A stretch of 22,508 nt of DNA from an uncultured Collinsella sp. (lineage in GTDB: Bacteria > Actinomycetota > Coriobacteriia > Coriobacteriales > Coriobacteriaceae), in contig CABQZS010000097.1 in the NCBI GenBank assembly GCA_902468695.1, positions 1 through 22,508 on the forward strand, given 5' to 3'. Made by a program: the position numbers and the translations under genes. The notes under the pieces were generated by a model that was not told the origin of the DNA, searched no databases, and saw only the letters and a list, made by a program, of their open reading frames with translations. Positions 1 to 6,967 of this stretch are shown piece by piece. The stretch's first letter is position 1. Each line of letters opens with the position of its first letter.

Positions 1-620
1 AGCTCGATCACATGCCACTTAAAGGCGCGGAACTTGTCAGCGAGCGGCATGGCCGAGTTGACTTCATCGATCGTGCCGTCAATCTGCAAGCCGTTGTGGT
101 CGACGACGGCAACAAGATTGTCGAGCGCATGGTTGCCGGCGAACATGGCCGCCTCCCACACCTGGCCTTCCTCGCACTCACCGTCGCCCAGCAACGTGTA
201 GACACGGTAGCCGTCGCCCCAGTGCTTAGCGGCAAGCGCCATTCCAACTGCAGCAGAGATGCCCTGACCGAGCGATCCGGTGGACATATCAATACCCGGC
301 GTGTCGTTCATGTTGGGATGGCCCTGCAGTCGGCTGCCGATATGACGGAGCGTCTCGAGCTCTTCGACGGGAAAATAGCCGCGATTTGCCAACACCGAAT
401 ACAGGCCCGGCGCCGCGTGACCCTTGGAGAGCACAAAGCGATCGCGATCGGCCTTGCGAGGGTCGGCAGGATCGATATTCATTTCCTCAAAGTACAGATA
501 CGTCATGATGTCGGCAGCACCGAGCGATCCACCCGGATGTCCCGACTTGGCCGCGTGAACCGCAGTCACGACACCCTTCCTGACCTCATTGGCGACCTTC
601 GCCAGCTCCTGGTTGGTCAT
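1..620 (-). CDS. tkt: Transketolase, N-terminal (ThDP-binding) subunit, partial
   Basis: This is the ThDP pyrophosphate-binding half of a split transketolase, which moves two-carbon ketol units between sugar phosphates in the non-oxidative pentose phosphate pathway. About 206 residues are visible before the left edge; stand-alone N-halves are usually about 270-280 aa, so the C-terminus is missing. Visible hallmarks are SGHPGG (26-31), SKGHAAP (65-71), STGSLGQG (113-120) and the ThDP/metal motif from GDG (145-147) to the Asn of DHNG (176). The ATG at 620 follows AGAGAGGA at about 6 nt spacing. It is the last visible gene of the PTS/GatZ/transaldolase operon. The C-terminal half is expected just past the left edge, but that is inference. 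Confidence 0.95.
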   Translation of the reverse strand, partial: MTNQELAKVANEVRKGVVTAVHAAKSGHPGGSLGAADIMTYLYFEEMNIDPADPRKADRDRFVLSKGHAAPGLYSVLANRGYFPVEELETLRHIGSRLQGHPNMNDTPGIDMSTGSLGQGISAAVGMALAAKHWGDGYRVYTLLGDGECEEGQVWEAAMFAGNHALDNLVAVVDHNGLQIDGTIDEVNSAMPLADKFRAFKWHVIE

Positions 621-643
621 ACGAATTCCTCTCTTGAGAACAA

Positions 644-672
644 CCCCGGCACCGGATGACGCGATGCCGGGG
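644..672 (-). other. Intercistronic hairpin between transaldolase and transketolase genes
   Basis: An 8-bp perfect GC-rich stem (CCCCGGCA at 644-651 against TGCCGGGG at 665-672) lies between the transaldolase stop and the transketolase ribosome-binding site. No T-run follows on the minus strand, so it is more likely an mRNA-stability or attenuating hairpin than a full terminator. Confidence 0.5.
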
Positions 673-683
673 CAATCCACTCG

Positions 684-1367
684 TTAAGCCTGAGCGACGA
701 CCTTCTGCCAGTCAGCCTCGAACGAGGCAAGGCCCTGGTCGGTCAGCGGGTGATGCAGGCACTTCTTGAGGGCGGCCATGGGGACGGTCGCAATATCGGC
801 ACCAAGAAGAGCCGCCTGGGTCACGTGGCTGGGCGTGCGGACCGAAGCGGTGATGATCTCAACGGTGTCGTCGACGTTCTTGCCGGTCCAGTCATAGTTC
901 TTGATGCAGGTCACAACGTTGTCGAGCTGCGAGATACCGTCCTCGGCGATGTCATCGAAGCGGCCGACAAACGGGCTGATGTAGCGTGCACCGGCGTTGG
1001 CGGCCATAAGGGCCTGCGTCGGCGAGAAGACGAGCGTCATGTTGACACGCACGCCTGCATCGGCCAGCGCGCGGCAGGCGGCGAGGCCGGCCTCGCAGAC
1101 GGGAAGCTTGACCACAATGTTGGGGGCGAGGGCGGCAAGGCGCTTCCCCTCCTCAATCATGCCCTCGGCCGTGGTGGCGGTAGACTCGGCAGACACGGGC
1201 AGACCCTCGCAGAGCTCGGCAATCTTGAGCATATGGGGCTCAAAGTCGGCGAGCTTACCGCCGGTCTTGGCGTACAGAGACGGATTGGTGGTAACACCGG
1301 CCAGGCAACCCCAGCTCTTGGCCTCAGCGATCTCGTCAAGGTTGGCGGTATCGATAAAGAACTTCAT
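684..1367 (-). CDS. tal: Transaldolase (short TalC/MipB/FSA-like family)
   Basis: A 227-aa single-domain TIM-barrel transaldolase of the small family shared with fructose-6-phosphate aldolase. The Schiff-base lysine is K87 in NIVVKLP. Two residues separate the branches: E61 (SAES; Gln in E. coli FSA) and F133 (SPFVGR; Tyr in FSA). Both have the transaldolase form, so transfer of dihydroxyacetone units is favoured over simple F6P cleavage; this assignment is inference from family knowledge. The ATG at 1367 is chosen over longer frames because AAGGAG lies about 8 nt upstream and the protein then starts with the family-typical MKFFIDTAN. It sits between the GatZ-like and transketolase genes, consistent with one route into the pentose phosphate pathway. 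Confidence 0.93.
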   Translation of the reverse strand: MKFFIDTANLDEIAEAKSWGCLAGVTTNPSLYAKTGGKLADFEPHMLKIAELCEGLPVSAESTATTAEGMIEEGKRLAALAPNIVVKLPVCEAGLAACRALADAGVRVNMTLVFSPTQALMAANAGARYISPFVGRFDDIAEDGISQLDNVVTCIKNYDWTGKNVDDTVEIITASVRTPSHVTQAALLGADIATVPMAALKKCLHHPLTDQGLASFEADWQKVVAQA

Positions 1368-1402
1368 GGTGCAAACTCCTTCTAAGGAATCCAAAACTCA
1401 AA

Positions 1403-1437
1403 ACATAGGACAAAGGGGATGTCCCTTTGTCCTATGT
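1403..1437 (-). repeat. 15-bp palindrome, possible terminator or dispersed repeat
   Basis: A perfect 15-bp inverted repeat (ACATAGGACAAAGGG at 1403-1417 against its complement at 1423-1437) with a 5-nt loop, between the GatZ-like and transaldolase genes. On the minus strand the stem is followed by TTTGAGTTTT, so it could act as a weak intrinsic terminator inside the operon. It could also be one of the dispersed palindromes suggested by 15707-15766; the arms differ, so this is only a possibility. Confidence 0.6.
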
Positions 1438-1473
1438 GCCGGGCCCGCGGCTGGGACATGCCCCGGGCCCGGC
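1438..1473. repeat. GC-rich inverted repeat next to the 15-bp palindrome
   Basis: Ten-base-pair arms (GCCGGGCCCG at 1438-1447 against CGGGCCCGGC at 1464-1473) around a 16-nt spacer. It abuts the palindrome at 1403-1437, so the whole 1403-1473 stretch can fold as two back-to-back hairpins in the intercistronic RNA. Confidence 0.5.
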
Positions 1474-1492
1474 GTCGTGTAGGGAAAGCTAC

Positions 1493-2767
1493 TTAGTCCT
1501 CGAGAGCCTTCTCGATGCGGCTCGTGACGCCCTTGAGGTTAAGGCCGACGACGTACTGCTTGATCGGGCGCTTGATGTGCTCGATCACAAAGCGCTTGCC
1601 GTCGATGTCCTGAGCGGCGAGGTTGCGGTAGAGCTTCTCGACCTGCTCCTTGACCTCGGGATCGTTGAAGGCGTAGTGGCCGGAGACATCCAGAATCTTC
1701 AGGCTGAGCTCGTCGTCGGCCAGAATGTCGTCAACTTGCAGGTTAACGTCATCGCCGGTCATCCACTTGCGCCAGCGCTCGGTCTTGATAGCCTTGACCA
1801 GCAGCGTGTGATACAGGTCGGAGGGATCGTCGCACAGGCCGTTGTCGACCAGAATCTGCTCGGTAGCGCAGAGCTTGAGGTAAGCGCGGGTCTCCTCGGT
1901 GCCGTACTGAGGGGCAACATTGGAAGCGGTCACGTGTGCCGGGATGTGCTCGAGCAGCGTCGCGTCGTCCAGGTAGTCGGCGTTGTGCTCCTTCAGGCCC
2001 ACGCCGTAGCGCTTGGCCATGTCGGCGAGCTCGCGGGCATTCTTAAAGTTGTAATGACCGACCTGCTCGGTCCAACGGGTGAGCGTACCGGTCTGGCCGA
2101 CGATAAAGGTGGGCATGGGGCAGCCGCGCTTTTCGAGCTCGGGCTGCAGCTGAGAAATGAACTCCTCGTACTTGTCGGTGGAGGTCAGGCCGCCATTGGT
2201 CTCCTCGGTACCGACCTCATAGGCAACCTCGGGCAGGTTATGCTCGCGACGGTACTGCTCGAGGTAGTCGATAAGATCGATCGTGCGGCGAAGCACCACG
2301 TCGAGCGGAATAACCTTGCCGATCTGATAGGGGTCCTTGGTGGGGTCGACCATCAGCAGGTCAAAGCCTGCCTCCATATCGGCGACGAAGGACTTGCGGG
2401 CGAGCTCCATGGCCTCGTCCTCGGGCAGGTGGGCGTTACGCTCCTCGTCGCGCTGCCACGGACCGCCGTGATCGCGGCACAGGTAGTACGGACCGGTGTA
2501 ACCCACCTCGTCGGCAACCTTCTTGATGTCGGCGGCAAAGCGCGTCTGGTCCCAACCGTTAACGTAGCCGGCGCCCATCTCGTCCATATCGACCTGGTTG
2601 CGGCTAGCGATAAACATGGGCGGGAAATCCTCGTCCTTGGCAAGCTCGAACACGGCCTGAATCAGGTTGGGGCTCATGGGGCCAATGCCGACCATGGTTG
2701 CGTGATCGCCGCTGTCCTGCAGCTTGAGCATACCCTGAACGGCCTGGCGGATGGTGAGGTTGGACAT
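1493..2767 (-). CDS. GatZ/KbaZ-family protein (class II tagatose-bisphosphate aldolase subunit-like)
   Basis: A 424-aa protein resembling GatZ/KbaZ, the so-called non-catalytic subunit of class II D-tagatose-1,6-bisphosphate aldolase (about 420 aa). The match rests on family blocks: ASRNQVD (54-60), CRDHGGPW (97-104), EVGTEETNGG (184-193) and KEHNADY (259-265). D99, H100, E188, E260 and H261 fall where the family keeps acidic and histidine residues suited to metal binding. No GatY/KbaY partner lies beside it. It may therefore act alone, for example as an epimerase or aldolase on a ketose phosphate; that is inference, and the substrate cannot be named. The ATG at 2767 follows AAGGAG by about 6 nt. 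Second gene of the PTS operon. Confidence 0.8.
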   Translation of the reverse strand: MSNLTIRQAVQGMLKLQDSGDHATMVGIGPMSPNLIQAVFELAKDEDFPPMFIASRNQVDMDEMGAGYVNGWDQTRFAADIKKVADEVGYTGPYYLCRDHGGPWQRDEERNAHLPEDEAMELARKSFVADMEAGFDLLMVDPTKDPYQIGKVIPLDVVLRRTIDLIDYLEQYRREHNLPEVAYEVGTEETNGGLTSTDKYEEFISQLQPELEKRGCPMPTFIVGQTGTLTRWTEQVGHYNFKNARELADMAKRYGVGLKEHNADYLDDATLLEHIPAHVTASNVAPQYGTEETRAYLKLCATEQILVDNGLCDDPSDLYHTLLVKAIKTERWRKWMTGDDVNLQVDDILADDELSLKILDVSGHYAFNDPEVKEQVEKLYRNLAAQDIDGKRFVIEHIKRPIKQYVVGLNLKGVTSRIEKALED

Positions 2768-2836
2768 TTTGTTCTCCTTCTCCAGAGGATTTTTGACAAA
2801 AGTTCCCTGGGACCCAGATGCGGGCCCTATCAGTAC

Positions 2837-2897
2837 GGATGGATTTTGTTGTGTAGGGGCGGTTGTGCGGAGTCAAATCCATCCCTCCGCACAACCG
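2837..2897 (-). ncRNA. Candidate pseudoknot RNA element between PTS and GatZ-like genes
   Basis: On the minus strand a perfect 13-bp stem (2885-2897 with 2860-2872) closes a 12-nt loop at 2873-2884. Ten loop bases (2875-2884) are perfectly complementary to 2837-2846, a further 13 nt downstream. The two helices cross, giving an H-type pseudoknot or two mutually exclusive folds. No U-run follows. The element ends about 70 nt before the GatZ-like start codon, so it could set the expression ratio of the two genes. Structure is read from the sequence; function is inference. Confidence 0.45.
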
Positions 2898-2911
2898 GAG
2901 TCCTTAAAGGT

Positions 2912-4384
2912 TTACTTGGCCTGCTTATCGAGCGTGGGCTTCATGGCAATCAGGATTGCAGCGGCGACCACGGAGCCGATCACGATGTCCAGGCAGAACA
3001 GCGCGACATTGTTCGTGGCAAGGGCGACGATAAAGCCACCGTGCGGGACGTAACAGTCGATACCCTGGAAGGCGGCGAGCGCCGCACCCACGGCAGAGCC
3101 GATGCAGATGCCGGGCAGGGTGTGGCCAAGATCCTTGACCGCGAAGGGAATAGCGCCCTCGGTAATGCCGATGCAGCCCATGAACAGCGCGGAGATGCCC
3201 ATCTGACGGTCGGCGTCATCGAACTTGTTCTTGGCGATGAGTGCAGCGAGGCCACAGGCGATCGGGGGAATGGCGACGGCGACGCGGAACATACCGTTGG
3301 GGCCGTAGATGCCGGAGGCCATGATGGCCATGGTAAAGGTCGAAGCGGTCTTGTTGATGGGGCCACCCATATCGAAGGCGGTCATAACACCAATAACCAG
3401 GCCCAGGACGACGGCGGAGCCACCCTGCAGGCTGCCGAGCACGCTGGTGAGCCAATCCATCACAAAGCCAAGCGGCGTGGCCAGGATGTAGATGTAGGCC
3501 ATGCCCAGGACGAGCGAGGTCAGAATCGGGATGATCAGGATGGGCATGATGGTCTGGATGGTGTTGTTGACCTTCCAGGTCTTCATCCAACGGACAAAGT
3601 AACCGCAGATGACAGCCATGATCATGGCGCCCAAGAAGCCGGTCGAAACGCTGTTGCCACTCGGGGTGACGACGGCGTTGTTAACCAAGTAGCCCAGAAC
3701 GAAGCCAGGGGCAAGTGCGGGCTTGCCGGCCATCGAATAGGCGATGTATGCCGCAAGCACCGGAATCATCATAGAGATGCCGGCCATGCCGATGGTGTTA
3801 AGGCTCACCATCAACGGGTTGGTGACCTCCATACCGCTAGCACCAGCAGTACCGGATGCCAACGAGAAGGCGAGGAACACGCCACCGATAACGACAATGG
3901 GGATAAAATAGGAAACGCCGGTATTGAATGCATTGAGCAGCGTCTTACCCGGATCGGCAAAGATAGACTGCTTGGACGCCGGTGTCGGGGCCTGCGGGGC
4001 AGCGGAGACGGCCTTCTTCTCTGCCTTGGCCTCGGCCTTGGGCGCGTCAGCGGCGCCACCCGTCGCCTTGATGATCTCAACGGCCTGGTCGATGATCTTT
4101 ACCGGATCGGCGATTACATCCGATGTGCCGACCTTCAGGAACTTACCCTCGGCCATCTTCTGCTCAAAACGATCCTCGTTCTCAACACCCACGTCGACGG
4201 ACTCCAGGACCAGGTCGGCAGAATCCACGTCTTCCTGCGTCAGCTCGTTCTCGATACCCAGGCCACCCTGAGCCTCGACCTTGCACTCGATGCCACGGGC
4301 GGCGCATTCATCCTGAATCGCCTTCTGGGCCATATACGTGTGGGCGATACCCACGGTACAGGCGGCAACGCCTACGATCTTCAT
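2912..4384 (-). CDS. PTS sugar transporter EIIB-EIIC, fructose family
   Basis: A 490-aa fused phosphotransferase permease that imports and phosphorylates a sugar. EIIB spans about 1-107 with the phospho-cysteine C9 in AACTVGIAHTYMAQ; the family usually reads CPTGIAHT, so the Pro-Thr pair is altered. An Ala/Pro/Lys-rich linker covers about 108-143. The EIIC membrane domain (about 145-485) carries GGPINK (340-345) and the substrate-site motif ITEGAIPF (407-414). No EIIA domain is fused or adjacent, so EIIA must come from elsewhere. The ATG at 4384 follows a GAGGG-like site and starts exactly at the EIIB fold. It is the promoter-proximal gene of the operon and diverges from the LacI-type gene. 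Fructose-family membership does not prove fructose as substrate. Confidence 0.92.
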   Translation of the reverse strand: MKIVGVAACTVGIAHTYMAQKAIQDECAARGIECKVEAQGGLGIENELTQEDVDSADLVLESVDVGVENEDRFEQKMAEGKFLKVGTSDVIADPVKIIDQAVEIIKATGGAADAPKAEAKAEKKAVSAAPQAPTPASKQSIFADPGKTLLNAFNTGVSYFIPIVVIGGVFLAFSLASGTAGASGMEVTNPLMVSLNTIGMAGISMMIPVLAAYIAYSMAGKPALAPGFVLGYLVNNAVVTPSGNSVSTGFLGAMIMAVICGYFVRWMKTWKVNNTIQTIMPILIIPILTSLVLGMAYIYILATPLGFVMDWLTSVLGSLQGGSAVVLGLVIGVMTAFDMGGPINKTASTFTMAIMASGIYGPNGMFRVAVAIPPIACGLAALIAKNKFDDADRQMGISALFMGCIGITEGAIPFAVKDLGHTLPGICIGSAVGAALAAFQGIDCYVPHGGFIVALATNNVALFCLDIVIGSVVAAAILIAMKPTLDKQAK

Positions 4385-4467
4385 TGCTTCCCTCTTTTCA
4401 TAGAGTTGCGTGCGCAAGACACCGTTTGCGGAGGCCTCCGGAGCATCCCCTGCCGTTTGGACTTGCT

Positions 4468-4483
4468 GTCTTTTCGACAAGAC
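4468..4483. promoter_or_regulatory. Candidate LacI-family operator
   Basis: GTCTTTTCGACAAGAC is a 16-bp dyad with 7 of 8 positions symmetric and a central CpG, the usual architecture of LacI/GalR-family operators. It lies immediately downstream of the candidate PTS -10, where binding would block transcription start or escape. Assignment to the adjacent regulator is inference. Confidence 0.45.
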
Positions 4484-4484
4484 C

Positions 4485-4513
4485 AATATAGGTGCTCGTT
4501 TTTCTTAATGCCA
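4485..4513 (-). promoter_or_regulatory. Candidate promoter of the PTS operon
   Basis: On the minus strand TATATT (4485-4490) could be the -10 box, with a weak TGGCAT at 4508-4513 as -35 at 17-bp spacing. It would give a leader of roughly 95 nt. The weak -35 lowers confidence. Confidence 0.3.
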
Positions 4514-4799
4514 GCTTATTTCGGTAAACGCGCAGGTCAGAGCGTTGGTTATGCGATTTAGTTACGCGTTTAACCAAAAATGAATCCTGCGATTTTGCCT
4601 TCGATTTCAAAAGTCAAGAAGTATTTGATTTTCTCGGTAGACGGCAGATGCGCATGCCGGTCACAAATTTCGACCCCACCCGTATACCGCATTTGTTGCA
4701 TCCTCATATGAAAGGAAAGGGTCGCTCACCAAAGCGTATCCCTCACCAAGACTCAAAGTCATCATGTTGGAAAATGCTCATCTGTCGGAAGGAGTCGCT

Positions 4800-5810
4800 G
4801 TGGCAAAACAGCGCGTTACGATCGCAGACGTCGCTCGAGAGGCGGGAACCTCGACGGCAAGCGTCTCGTATTACCTCAACGACAAACGAGAAAAACTTAG
4901 CGAAAAGACGCAGAACAAAATCGCGCGCGTCATTAAGGAACTCGGATACGTTCCCAATGCCCAGGCGCAAACGCTCACCGGCAAACAAACCCACGTCATC
5001 GCCATCATCATTTTGGATAACACCAACAAATGGGCGGGGCTCGTTCTCAATGGCATGGAGCAGGTCATGCTCCCCGCGGGCTACCAGACGGTCGTTTGCA
5101 CGAGCAACTTTAACCCCGAGACCGAGCTCATGTACGTCGACAAGATGCTCTCGCTGGGCGTCGATGGCTTTATCATCCAACCCACGGCAAATTTCAAAGC
5201 CGTCCACGACCGCATTAGGCGCGCCGGCAAGCCGGTCGTCTTCTTCGACGCTGCCATCTATAGCCCGGGCACCAGCTGGATTAAAACCAACCTCTACGAC
5301 GGCGTGTACAACGCCACGCAGGCGCTTCTCGATGCCGGCTACGAAGATTTCTTTTCCATCGCCGCCAACATGACCGAAATGCGCACCCGCATGGAGCGTT
5401 TCCAGGGATATGCCGAGGCGCTAGCCGCGAATGGACAGCTCTACAAAGCCATCCCCATCGATCACAACAAGCCGTCAATCAACGAGCTCACCGAATACTT
5501 TAAATACAAGTTCAACCCCGCCAAGCGCACGCTCATCTTCGTGCAAAACCAATGGGCACTTCCGCGCGTCTACAAGGCGCTTCAGCCCATGGTCCATCTG
5601 CTCCCACAGCAAATCGGCCTTTTGGGACTCAACTGCGAAGACTGGACCAACCTCACCACGCCAACCGTCTCCACCATCATCGAGCCCGTCGACCAGGAAG
5701 GTCGCGAAGCAGCCGAAATGCTGCTCGCCCTACTTGACGGTAGCAGCGAACCCGGCGAGCAGCGCATTCTCGAGTGCAAGCTCAACTGGCTCGACTCCAC
5801 CTCGATCTAG
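4800..5810 (+). CDS. LacI/GalR-family transcriptional regulator
   Basis: A 336-aa repressor-type regulator. The N-terminal helix-turn-helix reads VTIADVAREAG followed by STASVSYYLN, then the hinge-helix region (ELGYVPNAQAQTLTG) and a periplasmic-binding-protein-like sugar sensor domain (about 60-336). The GTG at 4800 is preferred because AAGGAG sits 5 nt upstream and translation then begins MAKQRVTIADVA. An in-frame ATG at 4764 would add 12 residues, but that extension contains the ribosome-binding site. It is transcribed away from the PTS operon, so it is the likely local regulator of that operon; the inducer is unknown, plausibly the imported sugar or its phosphate. Confidence 0.93.
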   Translation: MAKQRVTIADVAREAGTSTASVSYYLNDKREKLSEKTQNKIARVIKELGYVPNAQAQTLTGKQTHVIAIIILDNTNKWAGLVLNGMEQVMLPAGYQTVVCTSNFNPETELMYVDKMLSLGVDGFIIQPTANFKAVHDRIRRAGKPVVFFDAAIYSPGTSWIKTNLYDGVYNATQALLDAGYEDFFSIAANMTEMRTRMERFQGYAEALAANGQLYKAIPIDHNKPSINELTEYFKYKFNPAKRTLIFVQNQWALPRVYKALQPMVHLLPQQIGLLGLNCEDWTNLTTPTVSTIIEPVDQEGREAAEMLLALLDGSSEPGEQRILECKLNWLDSTSI

Positions 5811-5929
5811 ACCGCGGGATAAATGAATCAGTAACGTCTATCCCAAATCTTGAGTATTTGTTCGATAGAACGGCCCCTGCCGGCACCTGCTAGACTGGTA
5901 GATTCCCAACCATCTAGCCAGGAGCCGCA

Positions 5930-6838
5930 ATGTCGCGCAAGTCCGCCTACAAGCAAGCACTTTCCATCGGCACCGCCGTGGTGCTGGGATTTGCGTTGTT
6001 TACGGGATCGCTCGACGGAGCTCCCAAGCTGCTGTCGCCGCAAAGCGATGAGCAGGCGGCAGCTCTGGCCGAGAAGCAAAACGAGAGTCCCAGCCGTACC
6101 GACGACGAGGCGGACTTGGTCGCCCGGCTCGAATCGGGAACAGCGAGCTCCTCGGACAGCGCCGCCACCCCCATCGACGAGGTTGAAAACCCCGACCTCA
6201 ACCGCGCCCGCGGTGTTTATCTCAGCAGCATTCCCGACTACGCCGGCAACCCCTACGTCGCCCTTCGCGCCGACAGCACGCACCCGCTCGGCACGCCGTC
6301 GTTCACGCTTGACGAGTATGAGCGTGCCACCGAAGAAGGCTGCTTTAAGAAATTCTCCAAGCTCGACAGCCTGGGCCGCACTCGCAAGGCGCTCGCCTGC
6401 GTAGGCCCCGAGTCGCTCGGACAGGGAAAGCGCGGCGATATCTCGCGTATCCATCCTGCCGGTTGGCACCAGCAGCGCTACGACTTTATTCCAGGCCAGA
6501 GCCTCTACAACCGCTGCCACCTCATCGCTTGGTCGCTCTGCGGCGAGAATGCCAACCGCAAAAATCTCCTCACCGGCACGCGCTATCTCAACGAGACGGG
6601 CATGCTGCCGTTTGAAGAGCAGATTCTTAACTACATCCGCGGCACGGGCAACCATGTTCTCTATCGCGTCACACCCATGTACAACGAAGAGGAACTCGTC
6701 TGTCGCGGCGTTCGCCTTGAGGCACAATCGGTCGAGGACCACGGCAAGACCCTGTGCTTCCACGCGTACTGCTACAACCTGCAGCCGCACGTGCAAATCG
6801 ACTACGCCACCGGCCGCAATCAGGCATCCGGAGACTAG
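5930..6838 (+). CDS. Exported DNA/RNA non-specific endonuclease (EndA/NucA-like)
   Basis: A 302-aa protein with an N-terminal hydrophobic segment (about 10-28), read as a signal peptide or membrane anchor, then a low-complexity Ser/Asp/Glu linker to about residue 85. The nuclease domain follows. The beta-beta-alpha-metal signature is LYNRCHLIAWSLCGENANRK with the catalytic His at 197; Asn194 and Cys196 replace Asp and Gly of the classic DRGH motif. The downstream NLLTGTRYLN block supplies the metal-ligand Asn region. Start: the ATG at 5930 follows AGGAG by 5 nt. A short hairpin (about 5895-5920) abuts the ribosome-binding site. Likely roles are degradation of extracellular nucleic acid for nutrients or competence-type processing; the sequence does not decide. 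It stands alone and ends at a terminator. Confidence 0.88.
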   Translation: MSRKSAYKQALSIGTAVVLGFALFTGSLDGAPKLLSPQSDEQAAALAEKQNESPSRTDDEADLVARLESGTASSSDSAATPIDEVENPDLNRARGVYLSSIPDYAGNPYVALRADSTHPLGTPSFTLDEYERATEEGCFKKFSKLDSLGRTRKALACVGPESLGQGKRGDISRIHPAGWHQQRYDFIPGQSLYNRCHLIAWSLCGENANRKNLLTGTRYLNETGMLPFEEQILNYIRGTGNHVLYRVTPMYNEEELVCRGVRLEAQSVEDHGKTLCFHAYCYNLQPHVQIDYATGRNQASGD

Positions 6839-6902
6839 TGCCGACCGCGTCGCCCGTAACCCAAAAATGATCCGCAATCCTTCCGTCGCATACGGATCAA
6901 AT

Positions 6903-6934
6903 AAGGCCACCCCGGTTACCCAGGGCGGCCTTTT
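6903..6934 (+). terminator. Intrinsic terminator after the endonuclease gene
   Basis: The stem AAGGCC plus CCC (6903-6912) pairs with GGG plus GGCCTT (6922-6932), ending in TTTT on the + strand. It lies between convergent genes. The minus side has ATTT after the stem, so it may also serve the EF-G-like gene. Confidence 0.75.
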
Positions 6935-6967
6935 CGTCAGTACCTACATTGCAGGCAAAACCACACG

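Larger units (their letters stand above)
4385..4799. promoter_or_regulatory. Divergent control region between PTS operon and LacI-type regulator
   Basis: This 415-bp gap has no credible gene and is AT-richer than its surroundings. Going rightwards it holds a dyad TTGCG-TG-CGCAA (4406-4417), a perfect 12-bp palindrome CGGAGGCCTCCG (4429-4440), a LacI-like dyad (4468-4483), a candidate -10 for the PTS operon (4485-4490), and two copies of GTTAYGCG 13 bp apart (4548-4555, 4561-4568) framed by TTGGTTA/TAACCAA (4545-4577). I see no convincing promoter for the regulator in the remaining stretch 4580-4788. Confidence 0.55.

Noticed and set aside
1427..4561. A 1044-codon open frame on the + strand
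   Set aside because: It is antisense to the GatZ-like and PTS genes, which have clear family matches and ribosome-binding sites. Its translation is low-complexity (His/Asp/Gly/Leu-rich), as expected for the reverse of high-GC genes.
4398..4610. A 70-codon minus-strand frame in the PTS control region
   Set aside because: It covers promoter and operator candidates, has no convincing binding site and no family resemblance.
4764..4799. An upstream ATG for the LacI-type regulator
   Set aside because: The 12 added residues overlap the strong AAGGAG site that serves the GTG at 4800, and family members begin at about that GTG.
5828..6910. A 360-codon open frame on the minus strand
   Set aside because: It is antisense to the endonuclease gene, which has the NRCH motif, signal peptide and binding site.
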